From an uncultured Oscillospiraceae bacterium (GTDB lineage: Bacteria; Bacillota; Clostridia; Oscillospirales; Oscillospiraceae), in contig CAKUAS010000008.1 of the NCBI GenBank assembly GCA_934636655.1, forward strand, positions 1-64,000: a stretch of DNA of 64,000 nt, given 5' to 3'. The first letter of the stretch is position 1; each line of letters starts with the position of its first letter. The notes beneath the pieces are model-generated. The model was not told the DNA's origin, ran no database searches, and saw only the letters and a list, made by a program, of their open reading frames with translations. Positions 40,174 to 49,082 of this stretch are shown piece after piece. A program made the translations under genes and the position numbers.

Positions 40174-40682
40174 TTAAGCTTCTCCAGCGCTTTTTCGTAA
40201 TAGCCCTTCGTGCGCTCATCAAAGCAGACCATGCGCACACATTCGATCTCAGGATGCTCGAACAGATACTCGGAGATCGTTTTTATTGCTATCTCCGAGG
40301 CTTTTTCAATCGGGAAATGATAAACACCGGTGGAGATAGACGGAAAATCGACCGTTTTGCAGCCGTTTTCCGACGCAAGCACAAGACAGCTGCGATAGCA
40401 CGAGCGAAGCTTGTCCGCCTCGCCGTTATTGCCGCCGTGCCAAACAGGGCCGGGCGTGTGGATGACATACTTCGCCGGGAGCTTATAGCCGCGGGTGATC
40501 TTAGCTTCGCCCGTCTTGCAGCCGTTAAGCGTGCGGCACTCCGCCAGAAGCTCGGGTCCTGCCGCTCTGTGGATAGCGCCGTCGACTCCGCCGCCGCCGA
40601 GCAGCGAGCAGTTTGCGGCGTTCACGATAGCGTCAACGCTCTGCTTTGTTATATCGCCCCGGATTATCTCTATTTTACCCAT
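40170..40682 (-). CDS. Macro domain protein (ADP-ribose/O-acetyl-ADP-ribose hydrolase)
   Basis: The start at 40682 follows GAGGTG (170 aa). The macro fold is seen in GKIEIIRGDITKQSVDAIVNAANCSLLGGGGVDGAIHRAAG, HTPGPVWHGG and SISTGVYHFPIEKASEIA. This places it with the YmdB-like class, which removes ADP-ribose or deacetylates O-acetyl-ADP-ribose. It is eight bases after the aldolase stop. Confidence 0.93.
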   Translation of the reverse strand: MGKIEIIRGDITKQSVDAIVNAANCSLLGGGGVDGAIHRAAGPELLAECRTLNGCKTGEAKITRGYKLPAKYVIHTPGPVWHGGNNGEADKLRSCYRSCLVLASENGCKTVDFPSISTGVYHFPIEKASEIAIKTISEYLFEHPEIECVRMVCFDERTKGYYEKALEKLK

Positions 40683-40690
40683 ATTGCACC

Positions 40691-41722
40691 TCAAAAGTTT
40701 TTGATATCGGCAATGAGCGCGTCGACATCGCTCTCCTTGCTTGCCCAGCTCGTGCAAAAACGCACTACAGCACCGCCGTCGGACAGCGGAGTTTGGATTG
40801 AAAAGCTGTACTTTTCGCGCAGAGCATCCAACTGCGGCTTACTCAGGATCGGGAAGAGCTGATTTGTAGGCGAAGGATAGGCAAACTCTATGCCCTTTGC
40901 CTCAAATGCCGCGCGAAGCCGCGCAGCCTGCGTCACCTCGCGGCGGCCGATCTTGTAGTAAAGTCCGTCAGTGAACAGCGTGTCAAATTGAAGGCCCAGC
41001 AGTCTGCCCTTGGCGAACATGCCGCCGTGCTGCTTTATGATATAGCGAAAATCCTTCTTTATCGCTGCATTTTTAATAACGACCGCCTCGCCGAAGAGCG
41101 CGCCGTGCTTTGTTCCGCCGATATAGAACACGTCGCAAAGCCGCGCAAGATCGCGCAGAGTCGGCGTTCCCTCGCATGCAAGCGCGCAGGAAAGGCGAGC
41201 GCCGTCGACAAACAGCAGCACGCCGAGCTCGCGGCAGGTTTTGCTCATTTCCTCGAGTTCGGACAGCGAATACACCGTACCCGTCTCCGTCGGCTGTGAG
41301 ATATAAACCATTGCGGGCTGGACGATGTGCTCAAACGATTCGTCCGCTCTGTGGCGCAGGACATAGTCCTTGACATCTGCGGCATTTATCTTGCCGTCAA
41401 CGGTCGGCAGAGTTATGACCTTATGGCCCGTAGCTTCTATAGAGCCTGTTTCATGCGCTTCTATGTGCGCGGTCTCGGCTACCATTACGCCCTGATGCGG
41501 GCGCAGTGCTGCGGCTATGACCGTGAGATTTGCCTGAGTTCCGCCGACGAGAAAGTGAACGTCCGCGTCGAAGGCATCGCACTCAAGCTTTATCTTCTCG
41601 CGGGCGGCGCGGCAGTAGGGGTCTGTGCCGTAGCCGGCTGTCTGCTCATAGTTTGTTTCGATGAGCCTGCTCATTATCTCGGGCACAGCGCCCTCGAGAT
41701 AATCGCTTTCAAATCTTATCAC
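40691..41722 (-). CDS. ltaE: Low-specificity L-threonine aldolase (PLP-dependent)
   Basis: Cleaves threonine and allo-threonine to glycine and acetaldehyde. The 343 residues match the beta-eliminating lyase family: FESDYLEGAVPEIMSRL, GGTQANLTVIAAAL, HIEAHETGSIEATGHKV, YISQPTETGTVYS, VDGARLSCAL, and FYIGGTKHGALFGEAVV, with the PLP lysine in GTKHG. It overlaps the clp gene by four bases. Confidence 0.9.
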   Translation of the reverse strand: MIRFESDYLEGAVPEIMSRLIETNYEQTAGYGTDPYCRAAREKIKLECDAFDADVHFLVGGTQANLTVIAAALRPHQGVMVAETAHIEAHETGSIEATGHKVITLPTVDGKINAADVKDYVLRHRADESFEHIVQPAMVYISQPTETGTVYSLSELEEMSKTCRELGVLLFVDGARLSCALACEGTPTLRDLARLCDVFYIGGTKHGALFGEAVVIKNAAIKKDFRYIIKQHGGMFAKGRLLGLQFDTLFTDGLYYKIGRREVTQAARLRAAFEAKGIEFAYPSPTNQLFPILSKPQLDALREKYSFSIQTPLSDGGAVVRFCTSWASKESDVDALIADIKNF

Positions 41723-44073
41723 CGGCTCACCTCCACGGTGACACCGTTATCATCGGCACTGACGTATATCTTCTCCGCATCCTCGCCGCGGCAGTCAATG
41801 ATCTTCTGAGCGATGGCGTCCTCAACGTCCTTCTGGATGGTGCGGCGCAGATTACGCGCACCGTAAACGACGGAGTAGCTCTTTTTGACGAGGTAATCGA
41901 TAAGCTCTGTGCTCCAGGTCATGCTTATGCCGCGTTCGGCGATAGCGTCGCGCGTTTCTGTGAGCATGAGCTCTGCTATGCTGCGGAAGTTTTCCTCCGA
42001 GAGGCTGTTGAAGTAAACGATCTCGTCAACGCGGTTTATAAACTCGGGACGCAGGAAATCATTGAGTGCCTTGAGAGCGCGCTCGCGGCCCATATCGTTT
42101 ACCGTTCCGCCAAAGCCCATCGCACCGCCCTTGGTGTTGGAGCCGGCGTTCGTTGTCATGACGATAACTGTGTTTTCAAAGTTGACCGTCCTTCCCTGAG
42201 CGTCGGTTATCCTGCCGTCATCGAGAATTTGCAGAAGAATATTCAGAACATCGGGATGTGCCTTTTCTATCTCGTCAAACAAAACGACCGAATACGGCTT
42301 GCGGCGTATCTTTTCGGTGAGCTGACCGGCCTCGTCATAGCCGACGTAACCCGGGGGCGAACCGATGATGCGCGAAACACTGAATTTTTCCATGAACTCG
42401 GACATGTCAAGACGTATAAGCGACTCGGGCGAGTCGAAAAGGTCAGCTGCCAGACGCTTTACGAGCTCTGTCTTGCCTACACCCGTACCGCCGACAAATA
42501 TAAAGCTCGTCGGCTTGCGCTTTGCCTTTAGTCCGACGCGCGAGCGCTTTATCGCCGCGCACACGGCGTTTACCGCCTCATCTTGGCCGACGATGTGCGC
42601 CTTCAAGCGCTTGTCGAGCTCGGCAAGGCGCTCAAACTCGTCCTCGCGTATAGATGAGGCCGGGATCTTGGTCCACAGCTCGATTATGCGGGCAAGGTTA
42701 TCGACCGTAAGCTCGGGAACACCCTCGAGATCAAGGGCGGCAAGCTCCTGCTCACGCTGCATTTCCTTACTGCGAAGCTCCGCTATGCGCTCGTAGCGCT
42801 TATCCAAAACGTCGTCTGTGAGCTCCTCGCCCTTTGGCGCGTCAGCGCTCATGAGAGCCTCGCGCTCATAGCGCAGATCGTCAAGATCCTTCTGAAGCTC
42901 CGCGCGGCGGATGATGCTCTTATCCTTTAGGTTTACATCCGAGCAGGCCTCGTCGATAAGGTCGATGGCCTTATCCGGCAGGAAGCGGTCGGTTATATAG
43001 CGCTCCGACATCTTGACCGCCTCGGCGCACATCTCATCGGAGATCTTAACGCCGTGGTAGTCTTCATAGTATTTTCTTATGCCCTTGAGTATCTCAATAC
43101 TGTCGGACACCGAAGGCTCATTTATCGTAACGGGCTGGAACCTGCGCTCGAGCGCGGAGTCCTTTTCGATGTGCTTGCGGTACTCGGTGAAGGTCGTAGC
43201 GCCGATGACCTGTATCTCGCCTCTTGAGAGAGCAGGCTTTAGGATATTGGCCGCGTTCATGCTGCCCTCGGCATCGCCCGCTCCGACGATATTGTGCACC
43301 TCGTCGATGACGAGAATTATATTGCCCTGCTTGCGTATTTCCTCAATAAGCCCCTTCATGCGGCTTTCAAACTGGCCTCTAAACTGCGTTCCGGCAACGA
43401 GCGCCGTGAGGTCGAGAAGATATACCTCCTTGCCGCGCAGCTTATACGGCACCCGGTCGAGCGCTATGCGCTGTGCAAGTCCCTCGGCGACGGCCGTTTT
43501 GCCGACACCCGGCTCGCCGATAAGGCAGGGATTATTTTTCTGGCGGCGGTTGAGGATCTGGATAACACGCTCGAGCTCCTCCTCGCGGCCTATCATATTG
43601 TCGAGCTTGCCCGCTCTGGCTCTGTCGGTGAGATTTATGCAGTAATTGTCCAGAAACTTGCGCTTGGGGGGCTTTCCTCCCTCCTTGGGAGGCTGCTGAG
43701 GCGCAGAATTGGAATTATTGTTGCCGCTCTCGGCCGGAGTGTTATTGCCGTTTCCGAACAGGCGGTTTAAAAACGGGAAGGTCGCAGTCTTGCCGTCATC
43801 GTCGCCGTCCGAATCGCCGTCGCCGTCAGGGTCGAGGTTCATATCCATAAGGCTTTCAACGCCGCTCAAGGCGTTCATCATTTCTCCGCTGAGGTTATCG
43901 AGGTCTTCATCGGATATGCCCATTTTTTCGATCATATCGTCAACGGGCTTTATATGGAGCTCCCGTGCACATTTAAGGCACAGTCCCTCGTTCTTCTGAA
44001 CTCCGCCCTCAAGCTTGGTAATAAACACGACCGCGACGTTCTTGCCGCAGCGTGAGCACATTTTTGCTTGCAT
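41719..44073 (-). CDS. Clp ATPase, ClpE-like, with N-terminal zinc finger
   Basis: A 784-residue AAA+ unfoldase. Residues 1-40 hold CSRCGKNVAVVFITKLEGG and CLKCARELH, the McsA/ClpE-type zinc finger, not the double Clp-N repeat of ClpC. An acidic, low-complexity linker (Asp/Gly/Asn-rich, about 70-125) leads to two AAA modules: GEPGVGKT, VLVIDEVHN-like (LVIDEVHNIVGAG) and GGTGVGKTE, VLFDEIEKAHPDVLNILLQILDDG. A UVR-like helical segment is in the middle. It likely acts with ClpP, which is not in this window. Confidence 0.92.
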   Translation of the reverse strand: MQAKMCSRCGKNVAVVFITKLEGGVQKNEGLCLKCARELHIKPVDDMIEKMGISDEDLDNLSGEMMNALSGVESLMDMNLDPDGDGDSDGDDDGKTATFPFLNRLFGNGNNTPAESGNNNSNSAPQQPPKEGGKPPKRKFLDNYCINLTDRARAGKLDNMIGREEELERVIQILNRRQKNNPCLIGEPGVGKTAVAEGLAQRIALDRVPYKLRGKEVYLLDLTALVAGTQFRGQFESRMKGLIEEIRKQGNIILVIDEVHNIVGAGDAEGSMNAANILKPALSRGEIQVIGATTFTEYRKHIEKDSALERRFQPVTINEPSVSDSIEILKGIRKYYEDYHGVKISDEMCAEAVKMSERYITDRFLPDKAIDLIDEACSDVNLKDKSIIRRAELQKDLDDLRYEREALMSADAPKGEELTDDVLDKRYERIAELRSKEMQREQELAALDLEGVPELTVDNLARIIELWTKIPASSIREDEFERLAELDKRLKAHIVGQDEAVNAVCAAIKRSRVGLKAKRKPTSFIFVGGTGVGKTELVKRLAADLFDSPESLIRLDMSEFMEKFSVSRIIGSPPGYVGYDEAGQLTEKIRRKPYSVVLFDEIEKAHPDVLNILLQILDDGRITDAQGRTVNFENTVIVMTTNAGSNTKGGAMGFGGTVNDMGRERALKALNDFLRPEFINRVDEIVYFNSLSEENFRSIAELMLTETRDAIAERGISMTWSTELIDYLVKKSYSVVYGARNLRRTIQKDVEDAIAQKIIDCRGEDAEKIYVSADDNGVTVEVSR

Positions 44074-44090
44074 GGTTTATCCCCCAATCA

Positions 44091-44798
44091 TCAAAATATT
44101 TTGTCGGCCACATTGCTCAGCAGGAGGAAAAATCTGCTGAACAAGCCGTCGTCCAATGTCGTTTTACCTATCATATTGCCGCAAAAGCTTAACAGCCAGC
44201 ACAGGCAGATGCAATATACAAAGCCGCGCAGAAAGCCGAATGCGGCTCCTCCGTAGAGGTCAATGTCCACGTTGTCGGTTATCCTGAAACGCAGACCGAA
44301 TATCTGTTTTATAAGCGAAAGCAGCAGCATCGTCAGCAGGAAGAATATAACCGCGCATATCGCATAGGCTACAGCCTCGCTGCCTGCGTGGGCCGCTGCC
44401 GTAGTCGCGTCTATCTCATAGTCTGAGTATATCCTCTGCGCATTGCCGCAGTAATTTTCGGCGCGCGCACGGTTGAATCCGAGGCTTTCGAGGCAGCTTT
44501 CGGCATACGGTGTCAAAAGCTCCGGGTTTTCCTTTATTGTATCCTCAATGCGCGTTTCGTCGATTCCGGCGCACCTTGCAGCCTCCGTTTCAAGCTGTGA
44601 ATCTATATACCCCGCGAGAAACGGGCGCAGCGGATATGCCATGGACGGCGCGGCGCTTGACGCTATCAGAAATCCGCACAATGCTGCGATAACTACGGCC
44701 GCAAGGCTTATAGCGGCATTCACCGCGCCGCGCCTGTAGCCGCGCCATGTACAATAAAATATTATTAGCAGCAGACTCAGTTCAATTACAAATCTCAT
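44091..44798 (-). CDS. CvpA family membrane protein
   Basis: A 235-residue protein with about four hydrophobic segments and the CvpA-type start IELSLLLIIFYCTWRGYRRGAVNAAIS. A conserved GAAFGFLRGFVYCICLCWLL segment follows near the end. CvpA proteins are linked to envelope functions. It overlaps the DUF5711 gene by four bases, a common pairing in Clostridia. Confidence 0.85.
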   Translation of the reverse strand: MRFVIELSLLLIIFYCTWRGYRRGAVNAAISLAAVVIAALCGFLIASSAAPSMAYPLRPFLAGYIDSQLETEAARCAGIDETRIEDTIKENPELLTPYAESCLESLGFNRARAENYCGNAQRIYSDYEIDATTAAAHAGSEAVAYAICAVIFFLLTMLLLSLIKQIFGLRFRITDNVDIDLYGGAAFGFLRGFVYCICLCWLLSFCGNMIGKTTLDDGLFSRFFLLLSNVADKIF

Positions 44799-45802
44799 GA
44801 GTTATTCATTTCTCTATACCCACAGTTCCACACGCTGCCTCCGCCGACGGCGATGACATCGCCGTTATCGATCAGCAGCACTTCCCTTGCTCCCGATACG
44901 CTCTCCGAGAGCATAAGCTTTGCTTTATCGCTGTATACATTCACGCCTTTTTGCGTGAGGATAGCTATCTTTTTATTACGGCAATCGAGATGCCACACCT
45001 CGCCATCGGGCGATATCCTGTTATTGATATCGAGACTGTCGTCAAGGATATACACGTCGCCCATGCCGCCGTAGGCGTGTTCCCTCACCTCTATTATGAG
45101 CTTTTTGTCAAGTACCCCGAATTTGCCGGTAGTTCTCCCTGAAAACTCACGTCTTCCTTTGGCTTTTCCCTTATCGTCACAGACATACGCACCACTGTCG
45201 CCTATGCCGCAAACACGCTCGCCGAGCCAGACGACATCTCGCAGGCCCGAGCACTCAAACGAGCCGCGCTCAGTTTCACTGTCGAGCGAAAACAAGTGTA
45301 TACGCTCGTCCGTGAGCACAGCAAGCAGCTTTCCGTCAGGAGAGACAGCGGCGGAGATGAGCCGCTGTTTGGCGCAATACCACTTGTACACTGCCTTTTT
45401 CTCCGGTGAATACACCGTCACGCTGCCCATATATCCCGGCTCTTTCGTACATAAAGCAAGATAAGCTTTTTCGGACAAACGCGCGCAGAGGATCTCGTTA
45501 TCCGCAATAATAACTTCACCGTCGGAGTAAACTACGCTACGTCCTCCTTCGGCATATGCCGCGGCGAGGGCTGCATTTTGCGTTATATGTGCGGACATCA
45601 GCTCAAGTTCGCGCTCGAAACTGACGTTTCCCGTGCTGTCAAAGCACTTTACGCTGCCGGATTTGGCAGTGAAAAAACCGTTATCGCACACGGCATAAGC
45701 ATCGGCATCGCCGCAGATGAATGAGCCGGAAAGCTCCGTTTTCCCCGTGCAGGCACATAGAGCAAGGCACAGGGCAAAGGCTAAGGTCAGTGTTTTTTTC
45801 AT
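44795..45802 (-). CDS. DUF5711-like beta-propeller lipoprotein
   Basis: A 335-residue protein with a lipobox LCAC (Cys18) and a WD/PQQ-like repeat pattern: SGSVKCFDSTGNVSFERELE, AVSPDGKLLAVLTDERIHLFSLD, and DVVWLGERVCGIGDSGAYVCD. Such DUF5711 proteins usually sit beside cvpA, as here. They have no known activity. The gene is seven bases after truA. Confidence 0.75.
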   Translation of the reverse strand: MKKTLTLAFALCLALCACTGKTELSGSFICGDADAYAVCDNGFFTAKSGSVKCFDSTGNVSFERELELMSAHITQNAALAAAYAEGGRSVVYSDGEVIIADNEILCARLSEKAYLALCTKEPGYMGSVTVYSPEKKAVYKWYCAKQRLISAAVSPDGKLLAVLTDERIHLFSLDSETERGSFECSGLRDVVWLGERVCGIGDSGAYVCDDKGKAKGRREFSGRTTGKFGVLDKKLIIEVREHAYGGMGDVYILDDSLDINNRISPDGEVWHLDCRNKKIAILTQKGVNVYSDKAKLMLSESVSGAREVLLIDNGDVIAVGGGSVWNCGYREMNNS

Positions 45803-45809
45803 TAAGTAT

Positions 45810-46577
45810 TCAGTCCTTCAGCATCATGATACCGGCCGGACCTTCATACCACACTCTGTTTAAATACAAGCCCTGCGGTGGCATCGTCGGCCCTGTGAGC
45901 CGACGGTCGCCGAGTTCAAGGAGCTTGGGGATATCCCCGGGTTCTATCTTCCCGTAGGAGGCGTACACCAATGTTCCGACTATTGCACGGCACATGTTGT
46001 ACAAAAAGCCGTTTGCGCAGACGGAAACTGTTATGAGATCATCCGCTTTCTCGGCAGTGCAGCTGTACACCGTGCGAACGGTGGTCTTTGTCTGCGTTCC
46101 GAGCGAGCGCACAGCGGCAAAATCATGCGTACCTTCAAAGGCTTTGGCCGCCGCCCTCATCCTTTCCATGTCGAGCTCCTGCGGATAAAAGCAGGCGCGT
46201 TTTTCAAGGAAGGGATCACGGATGTTACTATTGTGTATCTTATAAATATACTCTTTTTTCTCGCAGGAGGATATCGCGTTAAAGCGCTCGTCCACCTCGA
46301 CGGCATCCACGACCGCGATATCATCCGGCAGGCGCGAATTCGCCGCCAGCGGAAACCGGTCGATCGGTATACGGCAGTCGGTGCGGAAGTTTGCGCAATA
46401 TCTGAGCGCATGAACTCCGGCATCGGTGCGTCCGCATCCGGTGAGCTTCACTGGATGCTCGCATATCTTCGAGAGTGCGTCCTGCACGGTGCTGCACACG
46501 GAAACGTCGTTTTTCTGCACCTGCCAGCCGTGATAGCGGCTGCCGTCATAGCGCAGGCGCAAGGCAATGTTTCTCAT
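45810..46577 (-). CDS. truA: tRNA pseudouridine synthase A
   Basis: Modifies U38-U40 in the anticodon stem. The start at 46577 gives 255 residues. Motifs: MRNIALRLRYDGSRYHGWQVQ, the catalytic Asp in GCGRTDAGVHALRYCANF and FLYNMCRAIVGTLVY. It follows ecfT by 11 bases, the usual ecfA1-ecfA2-ecfT-truA arrangement in Firmicutes. Confidence 0.96.
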   Translation of the reverse strand: MRNIALRLRYDGSRYHGWQVQKNDVSVCSTVQDALSKICEHPVKLTGCGRTDAGVHALRYCANFRTDCRIPIDRFPLAANSRLPDDIAVVDAVEVDERFNAISSCEKKEYIYKIHNSNIRDPFLEKRACFYPQELDMERMRAAAKAFEGTHDFAAVRSLGTQTKTTVRTVYSCTAEKADDLITVSVCANGFLYNMCRAIVGTLVYASYGKIEPGDIPKLLELGDRRLTGPTMPPQGLYLNRVWYEGPAGIMMLKD

Positions 46578-46588
46578 TATCCCTGCCC

Positions 46589-47386
46589 TCAAAGCCCGAA
46601 ATGCTTCATGACGAAGACCGCCGCAAGGAAGACAGCGCCGAGCAGCAGAGCCCATGCATCGATGCCCTGCATTCGCAGCTGCTTCATCCTCGTTCTGCCC
46701 TTGCCGCCGTGGTAGCAGCGGCTTTCCATCGCAACTGCCAGCTCGTCTGCACGGCGGAACGCCGAAACGAACAGAGGAACGAGTATCGGCAGCAGTGCCT
46801 TTGCGCGCTGAAACAGGTTGCCGCTGTCAAAATCCGCTCCGCGCGCTTTCTGCGCGGACATGATCTTATCAGTCTCCTCTATGAGCGTAGGGATGAATCT
46901 GAGTGCCATGCTCATCATCATGCTCATCTCATGTACGGGTATCTTTATTTTCTTGAGCGGCCCCATCATTATCTCAAGTCCATCTGTAAGCGCGATCGGG
47001 CTCGTCGTATACGTCAGCATGAACGTTCCGACGATGAGAAGGATTATGCGCAGCGACATCATTACAGCGCGCTCAATGCCCTCCCAGGTTATGATCCACC
47101 CCTCGATTATGGGCGTGCCGCCGGTGTAGAAAATATTAAGCACCGCGGTGAGGATTATTATTATTATGACCGGCTTCAGGCCCTTGAGCGCGGACTTGGG
47201 CTTTATCTTCGATATCGCCATGCTCAGGGCCGTCACGAGAATGACGAAAGCATAGCTTGCCCAGCCGACAGCGTTAAAAAGCCCTACTATATATATTATG
47301 ACCAGCAGAAGCTTCGTGCGCGGATCAAGCCTGTGCACAACGGTATCTCCGGGGAAATACTGGCCGAGGGTTATGTCCTTAAGCAT
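46589..47386 (-). CDS. ecfT: ECF transporter T subunit (shared module)
   Basis: The 265-residue transmembrane coupling subunit of the general ECF module. It shows ITLGQYFPGDTVVHRLDPRTKLLL at the start and the signature SAFRRADELAVAMESRCYHGG near the end (the AMxxRxYxGG motif). Five or six hydrophobic segments are present. It overlaps ecfA2 by eight bases. Confidence 0.95.
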   Translation of the reverse strand: MLKDITLGQYFPGDTVVHRLDPRTKLLLVIIYIVGLFNAVGWASYAFVILVTALSMAISKIKPKSALKGLKPVIIIIILTAVLNIFYTGGTPIIEGWIITWEGIERAVMMSLRIILLIVGTFMLTYTTSPIALTDGLEIMMGPLKKIKIPVHEMSMMMSMALRFIPTLIEETDKIMSAQKARGADFDSGNLFQRAKALLPILVPLFVSAFRRADELAVAMESRCYHGGKGRTRMKQLRMQGIDAWALLLGAVFLAAVFVMKHFGL

Positions 47387-48245
47387 TGCGTCCGGCCTCC
47401 TTTTTCAGTTTAAGGAGAGCCGAGAGCAGCTGCTCGATGGTGTAGATCGAGCCATCTACCCGTACGCCCTGCTCACGCAGCGCCGCAGCAATCTGCGTCG
47501 GCGCGGGAACGGACAGGCCTATATCCGAAAGTTCCTTCGGATTTGAGAACACCTCTTCCGGCGTTCCGTCAAAGCGGATGCTGCCGTGATTGAAGACGAT
47601 GAGCCTGTCGGCAATGCGGGCAACGTCATCCATGCTGTGGCTTACGATGACGACGGTCGAGCCCGTCTTTTCGCGGTAATCGCAGATAGTCTCGAGTATT
47701 TTTTTGCATCCGGCGGGATCAAGACCGGCCGTCGGCTCATCGAGGATGAGAACGCCGGGGCGCATTGCGATAACGCCGGCTATGGCAACTCTGCGCTTCT
47801 GTCCTCCGGACAGCTCGAGCGGCGAGCGCTCAAAGAGCTCCTCGCCCACGCCGACAAGGGCGGCGGCCTCGCGCACGCGCTCGTCGATCTCGTTCTCGGA
47901 AAGCTTCATGTTCTTTGGGCCGAAGGCTATATCGGCGTACACAGTCTCCTCAAAAAGCTGATACTCCGGGTACTGGAACACAAGGCCGACCTTAAATCTG
48001 ACGTCGCGCGCAGCGGTCTTATCTCCGTTAATATTAATGCTGTCGACAAGCACCGTGCCGCTCGTCGGAACGAGCAGGCCGTTTAAGTGCTGGATAAATG
48101 TGCTCTTGCCCGAACCCGTGTGGCCGATAAGGCCGACGAGCTGGCCGTGCGGTATCTCGACGTTTACATCGTTTATCGCTATTTTTTCAAAGGGCGTGTC
48201 CGCGCTGTAAACATGGCTCAGACCGTTTACTTTTATCTCTGACAT
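47379..48245 (-). CDS. ecfA2: ECF transporter ATPase A2
   Basis: One of two ATPases of the shared ECF module (288 aa). Walker A GHTGSGKST (about 41-49), Q-loop FQYPEYQLFEETVYADIAFG, signature LSGGQKRR, Walker B VLILDEPTAGLDP and switch VSHSMDD. It is four bases after ecfA1. Confidence 0.95.
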   Translation of the reverse strand: MSEIKVNGLSHVYSADTPFEKIAINDVNVEIPHGQLVGLIGHTGSGKSTFIQHLNGLLVPTSGTVLVDSININGDKTAARDVRFKVGLVFQYPEYQLFEETVYADIAFGPKNMKLSENEIDERVREAAALVGVGEELFERSPLELSGGQKRRVAIAGVIAMRPGVLILDEPTAGLDPAGCKKILETICDYREKTGSTVVIVSHSMDDVARIADRLIVFNHGSIRFDGTPEEVFSNPKELSDIGLSVPAPTQIAAALREQGVRVDGSIYTIEQLLSALLKLKKEAGRNA

Positions 48246-48249
48246 ATTA

Positions 48250-49080
48250 CTATAATTCCTTTGCGATTTCCTTTGCGCATTCGTTGACTCCGAGCGCCGT
48301 GAGCGGCAGATCCCAGCCGTTTTTGTTGAGCTCGAACATGAGCTCAGTCGTTGCGGGAACGGTGAGTCCCTCGCTTTTCATGAGCTCGACCTGCGAGAAC
48401 ACCTTTTCCGGACTGTCATCGGCGATGACATGGCCGTTTGACATGACGATGACGCGGTCGGCACCGATACACTCGGACATATGATGCGTTATGAGTACGA
48501 CCGTTATGCCCTTTTCGCGGCAAAGCTTCGTGACGGTGTCTATGACCTCGGCTCTGCCCTTGGGGTCGAGCATAGCCGTCGGCTCATCGAGCACAATGAC
48601 CTCGGGCTCCATAGCGATAACTCCCGCTATCGCGACGCGCTGCTTCTGTCCGCCGGACAGAAGATGCGGCGCATGCAGCCGAAACTCGTACATATCGACC
48701 TGCTTCAAGGCATTGTCAACGCGCTTTCGTATCTCCTCCGGCTCAACGCCGAGGTTTTCCGGCGCGAAAGCGACATCGTCCTCGACTACGTTTGCGACGA
48801 TCTGGTTGTCGGGATTCTGGAACACCATGCCGACAGTGCGGCGGATATCTATAAGTTTGTCCTCATCGTTAGTACTCATCCCGTTAACGAGCACCTCGCC
48901 CTCCGTCGGCGTGATAATGGCGTTCAAGTGCTTTGCAAGAGTGCTTTTTCCGGAGCCGTTATGACCCAAAACCGCGACAAAGCTTCCCTTTTCAATCTCA
49001 AGGTCTATGCCGCAGAGGCTTTCAAACTCGTCGCCCGGGTATGTGTAATGCAAATTTTTTATGCTGATTATACTGCTCAT
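48250..49080 (-). CDS. ecfA1: ECF transporter ATPase A1
   Basis: The partner ATPase (276 aa, start at 49080). Walker A GHNGSGKST, Q-loop FQNPDNQIVANVVEDDVAFAPENLG, signature LSGGQKQR, Walker B VIVLDEPTAMLDP and switch ITHHMSE. It starts two bases after the methyltransferase stop. Confidence 0.95.
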   Translation of the reverse strand: MSSIISIKNLHYTYPGDEFESLCGIDLEIEKGSFVAVLGHNGSGKSTLAKHLNAIITPTEGEVLVNGMSTNDEDKLIDIRRTVGMVFQNPDNQIVANVVEDDVAFAPENLGVEPEEIRKRVDNALKQVDMYEFRLHAPHLLSGGQKQRVAIAGVIAMEPEVIVLDEPTAMLDPKGRAEVIDTVTKLCREKGITVVLITHHMSECIGADRVIVMSNGHVIADDSPEKVFSQVELMKSEGLTVPATTELMFELNKNGWDLPLTALGVNECAKEIAKEL

Positions 49081-49082
49081 TC

